From assembly GCF_031458395.1 (NCBI RefSeq), contig NZ_JAVDYJ010000001.1, forward strand, positions 2,604,001 through 2,668,000: a stretch of DNA of 64,000 bases, written 5' to 3'. A program made the translations under genes and the position numbers. The notes under the pieces were generated by a model. The model saw only the letters and a list, made by a program, of their open reading frames with translations, was not told where the DNA came from and did no database searches. Positions 1 to 8,807 of this stretch are shown piece by piece (the first letter of the stretch is position 1; each line of letters begins with the position of its first letter). This DNA comes from Enteractinococcus fodinae. GTDB lineage: Bacteria; Actinomycetota; Actinomycetes; Actinomycetales; Micrococcaceae.

Positions 1-150
1 CGAGAATACTTAGCGGTACAGACAAGGTCGGAGTTTTCCTTTCGTGGGCACACACCCATGCGCCGTATGAGGTACTCCTCGCAGCCTAGCTGGCCTCGCC
101 ACTGGCTCGCATCGAGGGTGACCTTCCCCGTCATACGTTGCCGCTCTCGG

Positions 151-561
151 CTAAGCAAGGATTAATCCGACGCCGCACGTGGCCAGTCCAGCGACCAAAA
201 AGACCACTCCCACCCAGAGCAGAACAATCCAGCGGCTCGGTGAGGTTCGACCAGCGCCCATGGCCGAGAAGAAGAACCCTGCCGGCATCAGAATGGCGGC
301 GATGAGCACTCCGGTGCGGCTCAGCCACAACCACCCGTCGGTCAGCGAGGTGGTCTCTGTTAAGAGGAGACATACTAATCCGAGGGTAATCAGCACACCG
401 GCGTGTGCGTGTCCGGCGCGATAGAACGCCTTTTGAAAATCCGTGGCGGCGACACTGCCACGCAAGATTTGCAGCAATAGCCATCCGCCACTGGCGACCG
501 TGATCGCGGCGAGGAGCACGATCCCAGCGGTGGTCTGTGCTGCAGGCGAGATCTCAAACAT
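151..561 (-). CDS. small integral membrane protein (about 4 TM)
   Basis: A 136-residue hydrophobic protein of unknown function. Four hydrophobic segments are visible, starting with the stretch after MFEISPAAQTT and ending at a glycine-rich C-terminus. An upstream in-frame ATG at 594 would add 11 residues. I prefer the ATG at 561 because a GAGGGGG ribosome site precedes it and the longer form would run up to the palindrome between this gene and the divergent TetR gene. Divergent pairing with TetR suggests it is the regulator's target. Bases 1-150, downstream of it, show no convincing gene. Confidence 0.65.
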   Translation of the reverse strand: MFEISPAAQTTAGIVLLAAITVASGGWLLLQILRGSVAATDFQKAFYRAGHAHAGVLITLGLVCLLLTETTSLTDGWLWLSRTGVLIAAILMPAGFFFSAMGAGRTSPSRWIVLLWVGVVFLVAGLATCGVGLILA

Positions 562-599
562 GGGGACCCCCTCGGGGTGAAGCGTTCGATACACGAATT

Positions 600-612
600 A
601 TAACGCTGTTAT
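600..612. promoter_or_regulatory. putative TetR operator
   Basis: Perfect inverted repeat ATAAC-GCT-GTTAT in the short gap between the divergent membrane protein (start 561) and TetR gene (start 644). Position and symmetry fit an autoregulatory TetR-type operator. The arms are only 5 bp, so this is inference. Confidence 0.4.
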
Positions 613-643
613 GAAACCTGCGGCAGTACTATAGACTCGAAAA

Positions 644-1219
644 ATGGCTCGCCCAAAAACCCACGACGACACGGTACGCCGTCGCCTGTTAGAAGCGGCT
701 TCTGAAATTATTGCCCAACAGGGCGTTGACGCGTTATCCATGCGGAAAGCCGCCACAACAGCAAACACCACGACCACGGCCATCTATTCACTCTTTGGCG
801 GTCGTGAAGCGCTCATCGACGCCGTCGTCACAGAGGGTTTTCAACGCTTCGCCGCGCACCTTCGTGCCGTGCCCCACACCGACGACCCCGACGCCGATCT
901 GCTCGCGTTAGGCCGCTCCTACCGAATCAACGCATTAGAGAACCCGCATTTTTATCGCGTGATGTTCAACAACACCCTCGGGTCCTCCACGCCCGAACGC
1001 AGCGCAGCAACCTTCGACATGCTCGTCGATGCTGTTGCACGCGCCGCCCAATGCAGCCCACCCCAAGCGCAGAGCAGGGCTTATCGTTTATGGGCCTATA
1101 TTCACGGTCTGGTGACCCTGGAACTCAGTGGTTTCACGACACCACCGAACGATAGCGACAATCGGGAACAAGCCTTCGTTGCAGCCTTACGCGCCTCGAC
1201 ATCATTATTCAGACACTGA
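644..1219 (+). CDS. TetR/AcrR family transcriptional regulator (WHG-type C-terminal domain)
   Basis: 191 residues. The N-terminal TetR helix-turn-helix is clear (residues about 8-55, with the AIYSLFGGREAL recognition-helix region). The C-terminal half resembles the TetR_C_33/WHG ligand-binding domain (YRVMFNN and a WAYIHGLVTLEL helix). Such proteins are usually repressors that release DNA on binding a small molecule. The gene is divergent from the membrane protein at 151-561 with a palindrome between them, and is followed 6 nt later by a cyclase-family gene on the same strand. The ligand is unknown. Confidence 0.85.
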   Translation: MARPKTHDDTVRRRLLEAASEIIAQQGVDALSMRKAATTANTTTTAIYSLFGGREALIDAVVTEGFQRFAAHLRAVPHTDDPDADLLALGRSYRINALENPHFYRVMFNNTLGSSTPERSAATFDMLVDAVARAAQCSPPQAQSRAYRLWAYIHGLVTLELSGFTTPPNDSDNREQAFVAALRASTSLFRH

Positions 1220-1225
1220 TAGGCG

Positions 1226-1924
1226 TTGCAACTGTCCCACATCGACATATTGACGCATCAAACTTACGAGAGGTTGAGCTTGCCACTAGTAGACCTGAGC
1301 CACCCGATGACCCCTGGCATGCCCGTGTATCCCGGTGACCCCACCGTTGCTTTCGCCCCGGCAGCCACGCTTGCCGATGACGGCGCTAATGTGTCAGCCC
1401 TGCGATTTGGTTCTCACACCGGCACTCACCTGGATGCTCCCTCGCATATGATCGCCGGAGGGCGCACGGTCGACCAGTTGAATCTGGCTGCATTGCAGGG
1501 CACGGCCTATGTGTTGCATACGCGATCAAACGAAACAGCAGCGCTCCGCGATCAACCCCTCGGGCTCTCCGATCTGGCGCCGATACCAGCGCAGCTTCCT
1601 AACATTGTCTGTATCGCCACCGGGTGGGACCGATACTTTCATGAGCCCGTCTATGAGCACCACCCGTACCTCGAACTTGAACTGGTCGAAGCGCTGTGGG
1701 ACAAGGGCGCGCGGGTCTTAGGAGTGGATATGTTCAGCCCGGACCCGACGCACAGCACTTTGAGCGCACCGGTGCATGAATTCTGGTTAGGGCAGGACGG
1801 GATCATCGTGGAAAATCTCACCGGCCTTCAGCAGCTGCCAGAACGCGTGGAGATGACCATTCTTCCGCTGCCGCTGGCGGGACTCGATGGCTCACCGGTT
1901 CGGGCAATTGCGAGCTACCCCTAG
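1226..1924 (+). CDS. cyclase family protein (kynurenine formamidase-like)
   Basis: 232 residues with the metal-binding signature of the PF04199 cyclase/formamidase family, HTGTHLDAPSH (H64, H68, D70, H74), and an N-terminal DLSHPMTPGMPVYPGDP stretch typical of it. These are metal-dependent hydrolases of amides or lactones. Arylformamidase is the best-known member, but many act on other substrates, so I do not assign kynurenine metabolism. The TTG at 1226 follows TetR by 6 nt. A second TTG about 48 nt downstream, after GAGAGG, is an alternative start. Co-transcription with TetR is likely. Confidence 0.8.
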   Translation: MQLSHIDILTHQTYERLSLPLVDLSHPMTPGMPVYPGDPTVAFAPAATLADDGANVSALRFGSHTGTHLDAPSHMIAGGRTVDQLNLAALQGTAYVLHTRSNETAALRDQPLGLSDLAPIPAQLPNIVCIATGWDRYFHEPVYEHHPYLELELVEALWDKGARVLGVDMFSPDPTHSTLSAPVHEFWLGQDGIIVENLTGLQQLPERVEMTILPLPLAGLDGSPVRAIASYP

Positions 1925-1957
1925 CAGCCTCGTTCCGGGCGGCGATAAAATCGGCAC

Positions 1958-2293
1958 ATGGCTAACATTGCAAAAGAATTAGCGGACAGTTTTACCAACA
2001 CCGGGGTGAAACTTGCCTACGGTGAACCCATTGAAATCGCCGGCACCACCATCGTGCCGGTTGCGGCTGCAAGCTATGGCTTTGGCGCTGGTGAAGGCGT
2101 TGCCGAAGGTGAGCACAACGAAGGATCCGGCGGTGGCGGAGGGGGCATGTCTGTTCCGGTCGGAGCGTACATCACCCGCAATGGGAAGACCCGGTTCGAG
2201 CCAAATCCGGTCGCCTTGATAGCCGTTTCGATTCCCTTTATTGGCGTTGCCGGATGGGCTGCGGGAAGAATTATTAAGGCGGCGAAACGCTAA
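1958..2293 (+). CDS. GerW/YtfJ family protein
   Basis: 111 residues matching the GerW (YtfJ, PF09579) pattern: an N-terminal amphipathic segment, a conserved AYGEPIEIAGTTIVPVA core, a glycine-rich low-complexity loop (GEGVAEG...GSGGGGGG), a second strand region (FEPNPVALIAVS), then a hydrophobic C-terminal segment. In Bacillus the family is linked to spore germination. In non-sporulating actinobacteria it is common and uncharacterised. The gene stands alone between the cyclase gene and a convergent small membrane protein. Confidence 0.75.
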   Translation: MANIAKELADSFTNTGVKLAYGEPIEIAGTTIVPVAAASYGFGAGEGVAEGEHNEGSGGGGGGMSVPVGAYITRNGKTRFEPNPVALIAVSIPFIGVAGWAAGRIIKAAKR

Positions 2294-2318
2294 TCGCTGG
2301 TCCGTGTCACACTGAGGT

Positions 2319-2618
2319 CTATGGCCACAGAAATACGGCAAATAGAAACAGGCCGTAACTCAGGGCGGCCGCCACGGCGAAGATTTGGGACGGTGTAGAC
2401 CACTGCCCGCGGATGGCTGCGATCAGCAAAGCAACCGTCAGCAGCGCCCAGACCAACGTGTGGCCAAAGCCAATAACGACACTGCGCAGACCCGTAGCTT
2501 CCGGAACATCCACGCCGTCACCGACGGTCGCAAAAATGACAGTAACTGTCAGGGCGCCTGCCGCGGCGATCCCATACCAGCGTCGAATTCGGGATCCTGT
2601 TGGTGTCGAAGCCGTCAT
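2319..2618 (-). CDS. small hypothetical membrane protein
   Basis: 99 residues with a basic N-terminus (GSRIRRWYG) followed by three hydrophobic segments (about residues 15-32, 45-68, 78-97) and ending FAVFLWP. No family recognised. It lies convergent to the GerW-like gene. From about 2640 to 3190 there is no gene other than the tRNA and its terminator. Confidence 0.55.
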   Translation of the reverse strand: MTASTPTGSRIRRWYGIAAAGALTVTVIFATVGDGVDVPEATGLRSVVIGFGHTLVWALLTVALLIAAIRGQWSTPSQIFAVAAALSYGLFLFAVFLWP

Positions 2619-2804
2619 GGCGCATCCTTCAACTCATCGCACGCATACACCGAGTAAGGCCATACCTTATATATGGGTGCAATCCCTCATGAGTGCCATA
2701 AACATACGTCGGTTGGCGGCGCATTTCAAGGGCTTTGCACGTGACCGTTGGGCGACCCCACTGACAGGTCGCTGAACAAAAGAGCTGGTAGTCAGAAACG
2801 ACAA

Positions 2805-2831
2805 AAGCTCCGAAGAAAAACTTCGGAGCTT
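2805..2831 (-). terminator. intrinsic terminator of tRNA-Leu
   Basis: An 11-bp perfect hairpin (AAGCTCCGAAG, 5-nt loop, CTTCGGAGCTT) followed on the minus strand by TTTTG. It lies 40 nt beyond the 3' end of the tRNA on the same strand. Confidence 0.75.
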
Positions 2832-2870
2832 CCACCATCCCCGTCACCGATAGTGTCTTGAGGAAATTTG

Positions 2871-2954
<84 letters not shown>

Positions 2955-3191
2955 GAATGACCTATGCTCACCAGCATCTGCTAGAAGCACGATCTATAGT
3001 ATAAACACAACAGCGGCTTGAATGCTAATCAAGGGAATCCAAGGGCTGCCGATCCGGTTCTGACATCGCGCTTCGTGTATTGCCGGGCCCGATGTGCAAA
3101 AATGTAACTGCATGTGACAATTTCCCGGGACAGAACTACTCTGGGATATTTACCAGTGAGCCGTTCTGGCCACGCTGAAAGGAGTGCCGGA

Positions 3192-3986
3192 GTGGGCATG
3201 TTGGATGGTTTAGAGAACCTTCTCGAACGCACCGTGCGCAAAATCTTTTCGGCCGGTGGCTCCAAAAAGATTAAGCCCGTAGAAGTGACCAATGCGATGC
3301 GCCTGGAAATGGACCATCGCGCCGCCACGATCTCCGAGCAACGCACGCTGGTCCCCAACGTGTACACGATCGCCTTTTCGGAACAGGACTTCCCACAAGT
3401 TCAGCAGTGGGGTCGAGCGTTGGCTGAAGAATTATGCGACGAAGCAATCCGCCACGCCTCGGTGCAGGGCTATTCCCTGTCGGGTCCGGTGCGCGTCACG
3501 TTCGTCGCCGACGACCAGCTCGAGCGCGGCGACATGGAGATTACTTCAACCATTGAGACCGCCGATGATGTCGATCCCGGTCAACCCATCTCGTACTCAC
3601 CGGACAAAGAAGTCAGTTCCCCCGCGGTGACTCCGCCGGCTGAAATGACGGACCCCAATGTACAAGTCGATCGCACCACCTGGCGTCCAGTATTAGAGAT
3701 CGAAGGCACGCGTTACGCGATCAATTCCTCCTCAGCGGTCATCGGCCGCTCAGCGGATGTCGATATCACGGTGGCAGATCCCGGGATGTCTCGCCGACAC
3801 CTGGAAATCCAGATCGCAGGAGACCGCGTCTCCGCTTTAGATCTCGGCTCCACCAACGGGTTTTATCTCAACGGGCAAAAGGCAGGCAACTCGGTAGATT
3901 TGCACCACGGTGATATTATTACCGCCGGTCGAACAACCATCGTGTTCCGCCTCGCCCCAGACACTTCAACCCAGGCACGGAGGTAG
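3192..3986 (+). CDS. fhaA: FhaA-like FHA domain protein with DUF3662
   Basis: 264 residues. The N-terminal DUF3662 domain (about 1-115, starting GMLDGLENLLERTV) is followed by an acidic/proline linker and a C-terminal FHA domain (about 177-245, with VIGRSADVDI, SRRHLEI and GSTNGFYLNG). FHA domains bind phosphothreonine. In mycobacteria FhaA binds phosphorylated MviN and is a substrate of the PASTA kinases. I chose the GTG at 3192 because AAAGGAG precedes it by 7 nt. The longer form from 3114 has no such site and adds non-homologous residues. First gene of the overlapping operon that runs to pknB. Confidence 0.92.
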   Translation: MGMLDGLENLLERTVRKIFSAGGSKKIKPVEVTNAMRLEMDHRAATISEQRTLVPNVYTIAFSEQDFPQVQQWGRALAEELCDEAIRHASVQGYSLSGPVRVTFVADDQLERGDMEITSTIETADDVDPGQPISYSPDKEVSSPAVTPPAEMTDPNVQVDRTTWRPVLEIEGTRYAINSSSAVIGRSADVDITVADPGMSRRHLEIQIAGDRVSALDLGSTNGFYLNGQKAGNSVDLHHGDIITAGRTTIVFRLAPDTSTQARR

Positions 3987-3989
3987 CCC

Positions 3990-4481
3990 GTGAGCGAATT
4001 GGCGATAACTGCGCTGCGGTTTGGGCTGCTCGCCCTACTGTGGATCTTTGTGTTCTCCGTAATTACCTCACAGGGCCGGTCGCTGCAGATTGCCCGGCCT
4101 GCGCGCTTGACCAAGCGCAAAAAGAAACCAGAGAAATCCGAACAGCCCTCCAACGTTTCCACCGATACGCCACCACCGCCCACTCGCGCGTTAGCCAGCA
4201 AGCTCGTCGTCACGGAAGGGCCCCTGGCAGGCCGGACGATTCCGCTCAACGGTCAACCCTTGTTGATCGGGCGCGCCCAGGATGCCGGACTCGTGCTGGA
4301 AGATGACTACGCCTCGGGCCGCCACGCGCGACTGTTCCCGCAGGGCAGTCGGTGGTTCCTAGAAGACCTGGGCTCAACCAATGGGACCTTCGTTCACGGT
4401 AACCAATTGACCCGGACGATGGCCCTTGAACCCAATGTGCCGGTGCGCATTGGTAAGACTGTCATGGAGCTCAGGGCATAA
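3990..4481 (+). CDS. fhaB: FhaB/FipA-like membrane-anchored FHA protein
   Basis: 163 residues. One N-terminal transmembrane helix (about 5-27) is followed by a basic stretch (KRKKKPEKSE), a Thr/Pro-rich linker (TDTPPPPTR) and a C-terminal FHA domain (about 70-160, with LIGRAQDAGLVLEDD, ASGRHARLF and GSTNGTFVHG). It fits FipA/FhaB, which in mycobacteria links FtsZ and FtsQ after phosphorylation by PknA. It starts at GTG 3 nt after fhaA and is followed 2 nt later by pstP, so translation is probably coupled. Confidence 0.9.
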   Translation: MSELAITALRFGLLALLWIFVFSVITSQGRSLQIARPARLTKRKKKPEKSEQPSNVSTDTPPPPTRALASKLVVTEGPLAGRTIPLNGQPLLIGRAQDAGLVLEDDYASGRHARLFPQGSRWFLEDLGSTNGTFVHGNQLTRTMALEPNVPVRIGKTVMELRA

Positions 4482-4483
4482 CT

Positions 4484-5935
4484 ATGGCTCTAGAGCTGAA
4501 CTTCGCCGCGCGCTCTGACGTGGGACGAGTGCGCTCAAAAAACGATGACTCGGCCTACGTCGGTCGGTACTTAGCCGTGGTGGCTGACGGGATGGGCGGC
4601 CACGTCGGTGGTGACGTGGCGTCAGCCTCGGTCGTGCTCGACCTGGCTCCCTTAGACCGCAACGATCTGTCGGATCCGCAAACCGTCTTAGCCGATGAAA
4701 TCCAATCGGCGAACCTGATTCTCAACGACCTGGTGCATGACAACCCCAAACTCGCCGGGATGGGCACCACCTGTACCGCCGTCCTGGTCGACAACAATCT
4801 GTTGCACATGGCCCACATCGGTGACTCGCGGGCCTATCGCGTCAAAAACGATGTCTTCGAACAACTTTCGGCCGATCACACCTTCGTGCAGCGGCTCATC
4901 GATGAAGGGCGTATCAAACCAGAAGACGCCGAATCTCACCCGCACAAGAACGTGTTGATGCGGGTGCTGGGTGATGTTGATGCTTCCCCGGAACTCGATG
5001 TTGCCACCTTCGAAACCCAACCCGGTGAACGCTGGTTGCTGTGTTCCGATGGCCTCAACGCGGTGGTGGATGATGCCACGATCGAAACCCTGCTTCGGGC
5101 GGATAAGCCCCTGGATGACATCTGCCGGGACCTGGTGGATGAGACCCTGAACCGCGGCGCCCCCGACAATGTGACGATCGTGGTTTTTGAAACTGCGGAA
5201 GCCCAAGTCACCGTCGAAGACCCGCCGCGCGCAGAAGAGCTCGCCGAATCGGCTCGTGAAGTCAGTCAAGCAAGCGACGGTGAATCCGTATCAGCCGCCC
5301 TGCTGCGCGCTGACCTCGGTTCACGACCCCACCTATTGGTGGGTGCGGCCGAGTTGGCCACCGACACCGACCAAATCCCGATTGTCACCCGCTCTTCATC
5401 GCAAAAGCGCGCCGCCGCACTCCTGCACGGCGCCTCAGATGCGGCAGCACCCGAACCCGCCGGCGCCTCCGAGCTCGACGAAGACGCCGTACCCACCGGT
5501 CGACGCACATGGCCGCTGCTGACCATGGTCGGGGTCTTTTTGATCTTATTTGCCACGTCCCTTGCCGTCGGATTTCTCTGGATTCGCGGTCAATACTATG
5601 TCGGCTCGGTTGACGACCGGGTGGCCATCTATCAGGGTGTGCCACAATCGCTCGGACCGCTCGAGCTGTCCTCGGTCGAAGAGGCCACGGAAATTCCGCT
5701 ATCCCGGTTGCCCGGATACAGCCGGCAACGTGTCGAAGCCGGGCTGCCCGCCCAGGATCTCAACCATGCCCGCGAGATCCTGATGGATCTCGAAACCGCC
5801 CTGATCCCTGAAGCCCCGCCGGTCTCCCCCACCGATCAGCCTGATGACTCCAATATTCCACTGGCATCCAACGGCGTCACCACATCGGCTTCCATTGCTG
5901 GTGCAGCCGCAGGTGCCACAGGAGGCAACCCGTAA
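4484..5935 (+). CDS. pstP: PP2C-type Ser/Thr protein phosphatase PstP
   Basis: 483 residues. The N-terminal PP2C catalytic domain (about 1-235) shows the metal-binding motifs DGMGGHVGGD, HIGDSRAYR, LCSDGLN and GAPDNVT. A low-complexity linker follows, then one membrane helix (about 344-366) and an extracytoplasmic tail of about 115 residues. PstP dephosphorylates the PknA/PknB kinases and their targets. It starts 2 nt after fhaB and its stop overlaps the rodA start (TAATG). Confidence 0.94.
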   Translation: MALELNFAARSDVGRVRSKNDDSAYVGRYLAVVADGMGGHVGGDVASASVVLDLAPLDRNDLSDPQTVLADEIQSANLILNDLVHDNPKLAGMGTTCTAVLVDNNLLHMAHIGDSRAYRVKNDVFEQLSADHTFVQRLIDEGRIKPEDAESHPHKNVLMRVLGDVDASPELDVATFETQPGERWLLCSDGLNAVVDDATIETLLRADKPLDDICRDLVDETLNRGAPDNVTIVVFETAEAQVTVEDPPRAEELAESAREVSQASDGESVSAALLRADLGSRPHLLVGAAELATDTDQIPIVTRSSSQKRAAALLHGASDAAAPEPAGASELDEDAVPTGRRTWPLLTMVGVFLILFATSLAVGFLWIRGQYYVGSVDDRVAIYQGVPQSLGPLELSSVEEATEIPLSRLPGYSRQRVEAGLPAQDLNHAREILMDLETALIPEAPPVSPTDQPDDSNIPLASNGVTTSASIAGAAAGATGGNP

Positions 5936-7359
5936 TGGCCCACACTCTTGACGCCGTCGAAACCGAAGACCAGCCGGTCAAAAAGCCACTGCGTATCACT
6001 GAACTGATACTGCTGGTCATGGCTGTGGCCATCGGTTCAGGTGCTTACATGCTGTCCGGGTTAGGGATGGATCAGCCCCTGGAGACCCACTACTGGATCC
6101 AACTGGGGGTCATGGCCGCCCTGGCGATCGCCTTCCATCTCGTATTGCGCCTGCGAGCCCCCTGGTCAGATCAGTACATCATGCCGTTAGCCCTGTCGCT
6201 CAACGGGTTGGGGCTGGCGATGATTCACCGGCTTGACCTGGTCCCCCCGGGTGGGAGTGCGGCCAATAATCAGTTGTTGTGGACGGCCTTGTCGATCATC
6301 ATTTCGATGGCGCTGGTCTGGTTCATCATCGACTACCGGCACATGCGCCGCTTCACCTACGTGTGGCTCTTGGCCTCGGCGATCTTACTGGTCCTGCCGT
6401 TTTTGCCGTTCATCGGCATGGAGATCTATGGTGCCCGCATTTGGGTGAACCTAGGGATTGGGTCGTTCCAGCCCGGTGAAGTCGCCAAACTGACCCTGGC
6501 CATCTTCTTTGCCTCCTACCTGAGCGCCAACCGCGATCTGATCCTGTTAGCGGGTCGGAAGCTCGGCCCGCTAAGCTTCCCACGGCTGCAAGATCTTGGC
6601 CCGCTGGTCGTGGCCTGGCTGGTGTCCATGGGCGTGTTGATTTTCCAACGTGACCTCGGCTCAGCAGTGTTGTTCTTCGGACTCTTCATGGCCATGATTT
6701 ACCTGGCCACCGCACGTTTATCCTGGATCATCCTGGGACTCCTCGCGGTCGGAGCCGGCGGTATTATCGCCTTCAACCTATTCCCACACGTCCAAGCACG
6801 CATTGACGGGTGGCTCAACGCGTTCGATATGGACATGATCTACGCCGAGCACGGCTCCCACCAAGTCGTCCAAGGCCTGTTCGGGCTGGCTTCGGGCGGA
6901 TTATTTGGCTCTGGGCTTGGCGAAGGCCGCCCGGATCTCGTGTTCGCGGCCAACTCCGACATGATCATCGCGTCCTTTGGTGAAGAGCTCGGCCTGGTCG
7001 GATTGACCGCCATTTTGTTGATCTTCTTCGTCCTGATTACTCGCATTATGCGTATCGGCCTGTCAGCCCGCGACGCCTTCGGCAAACTGCTCGCCGCCGG
7101 GCTGGGCTGCGCCATGGCGATCCAAATTTTCGTGGTTGTCGGCGGGGTATTGCGCGTCATTCCACTGACCGGACTCACCACCCCGTTCATGGCCGCGGGT
7201 GGCTCGTCACTGTTAGCCAACTGGATGATTATCGGGCTAGTGTTATTAATTTCGCACACCGCCAACCGCCCAATGCAGGCCGGCCCCATGGTCAACGCCT
7301 CGGGCTTTGGGGCGGGCACATCAGTACCGGGACAACCAGTAGAGGCGGGTGAACGCTAG
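5935..7359 (+). CDS. rodA: RodA/FtsW-family peptidoglycan glycosyltransferase
   Basis: 474 residues with 10 or more membrane helices and the SEDS-family signatures QPGEVAKL, FQRDLGSA and a late conserved loop (AANSDMIIASFGEELG and VIPLTGLTTPFMAAGGSS). SEDS proteins polymerise lipid II glycan strands and work with a cognate class B PBP, here the next gene. The start overlaps the pstP stop by one base and the stop overlaps the pbpA start (TAGTG), so a 1:1 output of transferase and transpeptidase is plausible. Confidence 0.93.
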   Translation: MAHTLDAVETEDQPVKKPLRITELILLVMAVAIGSGAYMLSGLGMDQPLETHYWIQLGVMAALAIAFHLVLRLRAPWSDQYIMPLALSLNGLGLAMIHRLDLVPPGGSAANNQLLWTALSIIISMALVWFIIDYRHMRRFTYVWLLASAILLVLPFLPFIGMEIYGARIWVNLGIGSFQPGEVAKLTLAIFFASYLSANRDLILLAGRKLGPLSFPRLQDLGPLVVAWLVSMGVLIFQRDLGSAVLFFGLFMAMIYLATARLSWIILGLLAVGAGGIIAFNLFPHVQARIDGWLNAFDMDMIYAEHGSHQVVQGLFGLASGGLFGSGLGEGRPDLVFAANSDMIIASFGEELGLVGLTAILLIFFVLITRIMRIGLSARDAFGKLLAAGLGCAMAIQIFVVVGGVLRVIPLTGLTTPFMAAGGSSLLANWMIIGLVLLISHTANRPMQAGPMVNASGFGAGTSVPGQPVEAGER

Positions 7360-8807
7360 TGAATGAATCCATCCGATACGCCTGGTTTGGTATCGTCGCC
7401 GCGTTCCTCGTACTCGTCGGGGCCGCCAGCTACGTCCAAGTCATTGGCGCCGACGACTTACGCACCCACGAAGCCAACTCGCGGGAACTCTACAAGCAAT
7501 TCGGTGGCCCACGCGGACCAATCTTGGTCGATGGGGACCCGATCGCTGAGTCCGTGCCAAGCGAATCCACGAGCTTTGACTACCAGCGGGTGTATCACGA
7601 TCCCAACCTGTATTCGGGGCTGACCGGGTTCTACTCCCTGGCCTACGGCCAAACCGGGTTGGAACAACGCCTCAATGACTGGTTGTCCGGCTCCGCAGAC
7701 GACCTCTTTATCGAACGCCTACGCCAAACTTTCACCGGTGCCGAAAACCCCGGCGCATCCGTTGAACTGACCATCGACCCGCAACTTCAAGAAGTCGCAT
7801 ACAACGCGCTCCCCGAAGGCATTGAGGGGTCGGTGGTTGTCTCCGAGCCCGATACCGGACGGATCCTGGCGATGGTCGCGCGCCCAAGCTACGACACCAA
7901 CCTGCTGGCCGTGCACTCGACCACGCAGGCCTCAGAAAACATGGACGAGATCGTCGAGTCCGGGGTGTCGCCATATCAGAACCGGCCGACCTACGATATC
8001 GCCCAACCCGGTTCGACCTTCAAACTGATTGACGCCATCGCGATGCTCGAGTCCGGCGAGTACTCCCCCGGTGGTTCCATCCCGGTGCCCAACGAACTGC
8101 CCCTGCCGCAAACCAATAACACCATCTCAAACTTCCGGGGCGGGATCTGTGATCGGCGCGATTCGGCCGACTTCACGTGGATTTTCGCCCAGTCCTGTAA
8201 CACCCCGTTCTCGCAAGCCGCGATGGACCTGGGCCAAGACGCCATCCTTGATGTCGCCGAACGCTTCGGCTTCAACGACGACTCGATCAACATTCCGCTG
8301 TCGGTCACCGCGTCGCACTTCCCTACCGAAGACATCCACGATGCAACCCTGGCGCAGTCGGTGCTGGGTCAGGTCGACGTTCGTGCCACCGCGTTGCAAA
8401 TGAATATGGTCGCCGCCGGGATCGCCAACGATGGGACCGTCATGCACCCGCAACTGGTCGACACCGTGCGCGGACCGGATCTTAACGTGCTAGAAGAAAC
8501 CCAGCCCGAAGTGTATTCAGAAGCGATCACTCCGGATGTCGCCGAGGATATGACAACGATGATGCTGGAAGTGGTCCAATCGGGTACCGCCATGCCGGCG
8601 CGTTCCTCGATCCCGATCGCCGCGAAAACCGGTACCGCCGATATCGGCGAGACCGGCAAGGTGAACTCGTGGATCACCGGGTTCGCACCCGCAGATGACC
8701 CCCAGGTGGCCGTCACCCTGGTATATCAAAACACGGATTACTCGGTGGGCAGCCAGCTCACCGCGACGAACCTTAAGACAATCGTGGAGGCGGTGGTCGA
8801 ACAGTGA
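7359..8807 (+). CDS. pbpA: class B penicillin-binding protein PbpA
   Basis: 482 residues. One N-terminal membrane anchor (about 7-28), a short PBP dimerisation domain, then the transpeptidase domain with all three active-site motifs: SxxK as STFK (S219, K222), SxN as SCN, and KTG (K423). It crosslinks peptidoglycan at the septum or wall and is the natural partner of RodA. GTG start overlapping the rodA stop; its own stop overlaps the pknA start (GTGA), continuing the coupled operon. Confidence 0.94.
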   Translation: MNESIRYAWFGIVAAFLVLVGAASYVQVIGADDLRTHEANSRELYKQFGGPRGPILVDGDPIAESVPSESTSFDYQRVYHDPNLYSGLTGFYSLAYGQTGLEQRLNDWLSGSADDLFIERLRQTFTGAENPGASVELTIDPQLQEVAYNALPEGIEGSVVVSEPDTGRILAMVARPSYDTNLLAVHSTTQASENMDEIVESGVSPYQNRPTYDIAQPGSTFKLIDAIAMLESGEYSPGGSIPVPNELPLPQTNNTISNFRGGICDRRDSADFTWIFAQSCNTPFSQAAMDLGQDAILDVAERFGFNDDSINIPLSVTASHFPTEDIHDATLAQSVLGQVDVRATALQMNMVAAGIANDGTVMHPQLVDTVRGPDLNVLEETQPEVYSEAITPDVAEDMTTMMLEVVQSGTAMPARSSIPIAAKTGTADIGETGKVNSWITGFAPADDPQVAVTLVYQNTDYSVGSQLTATNLKTIVEAVVEQ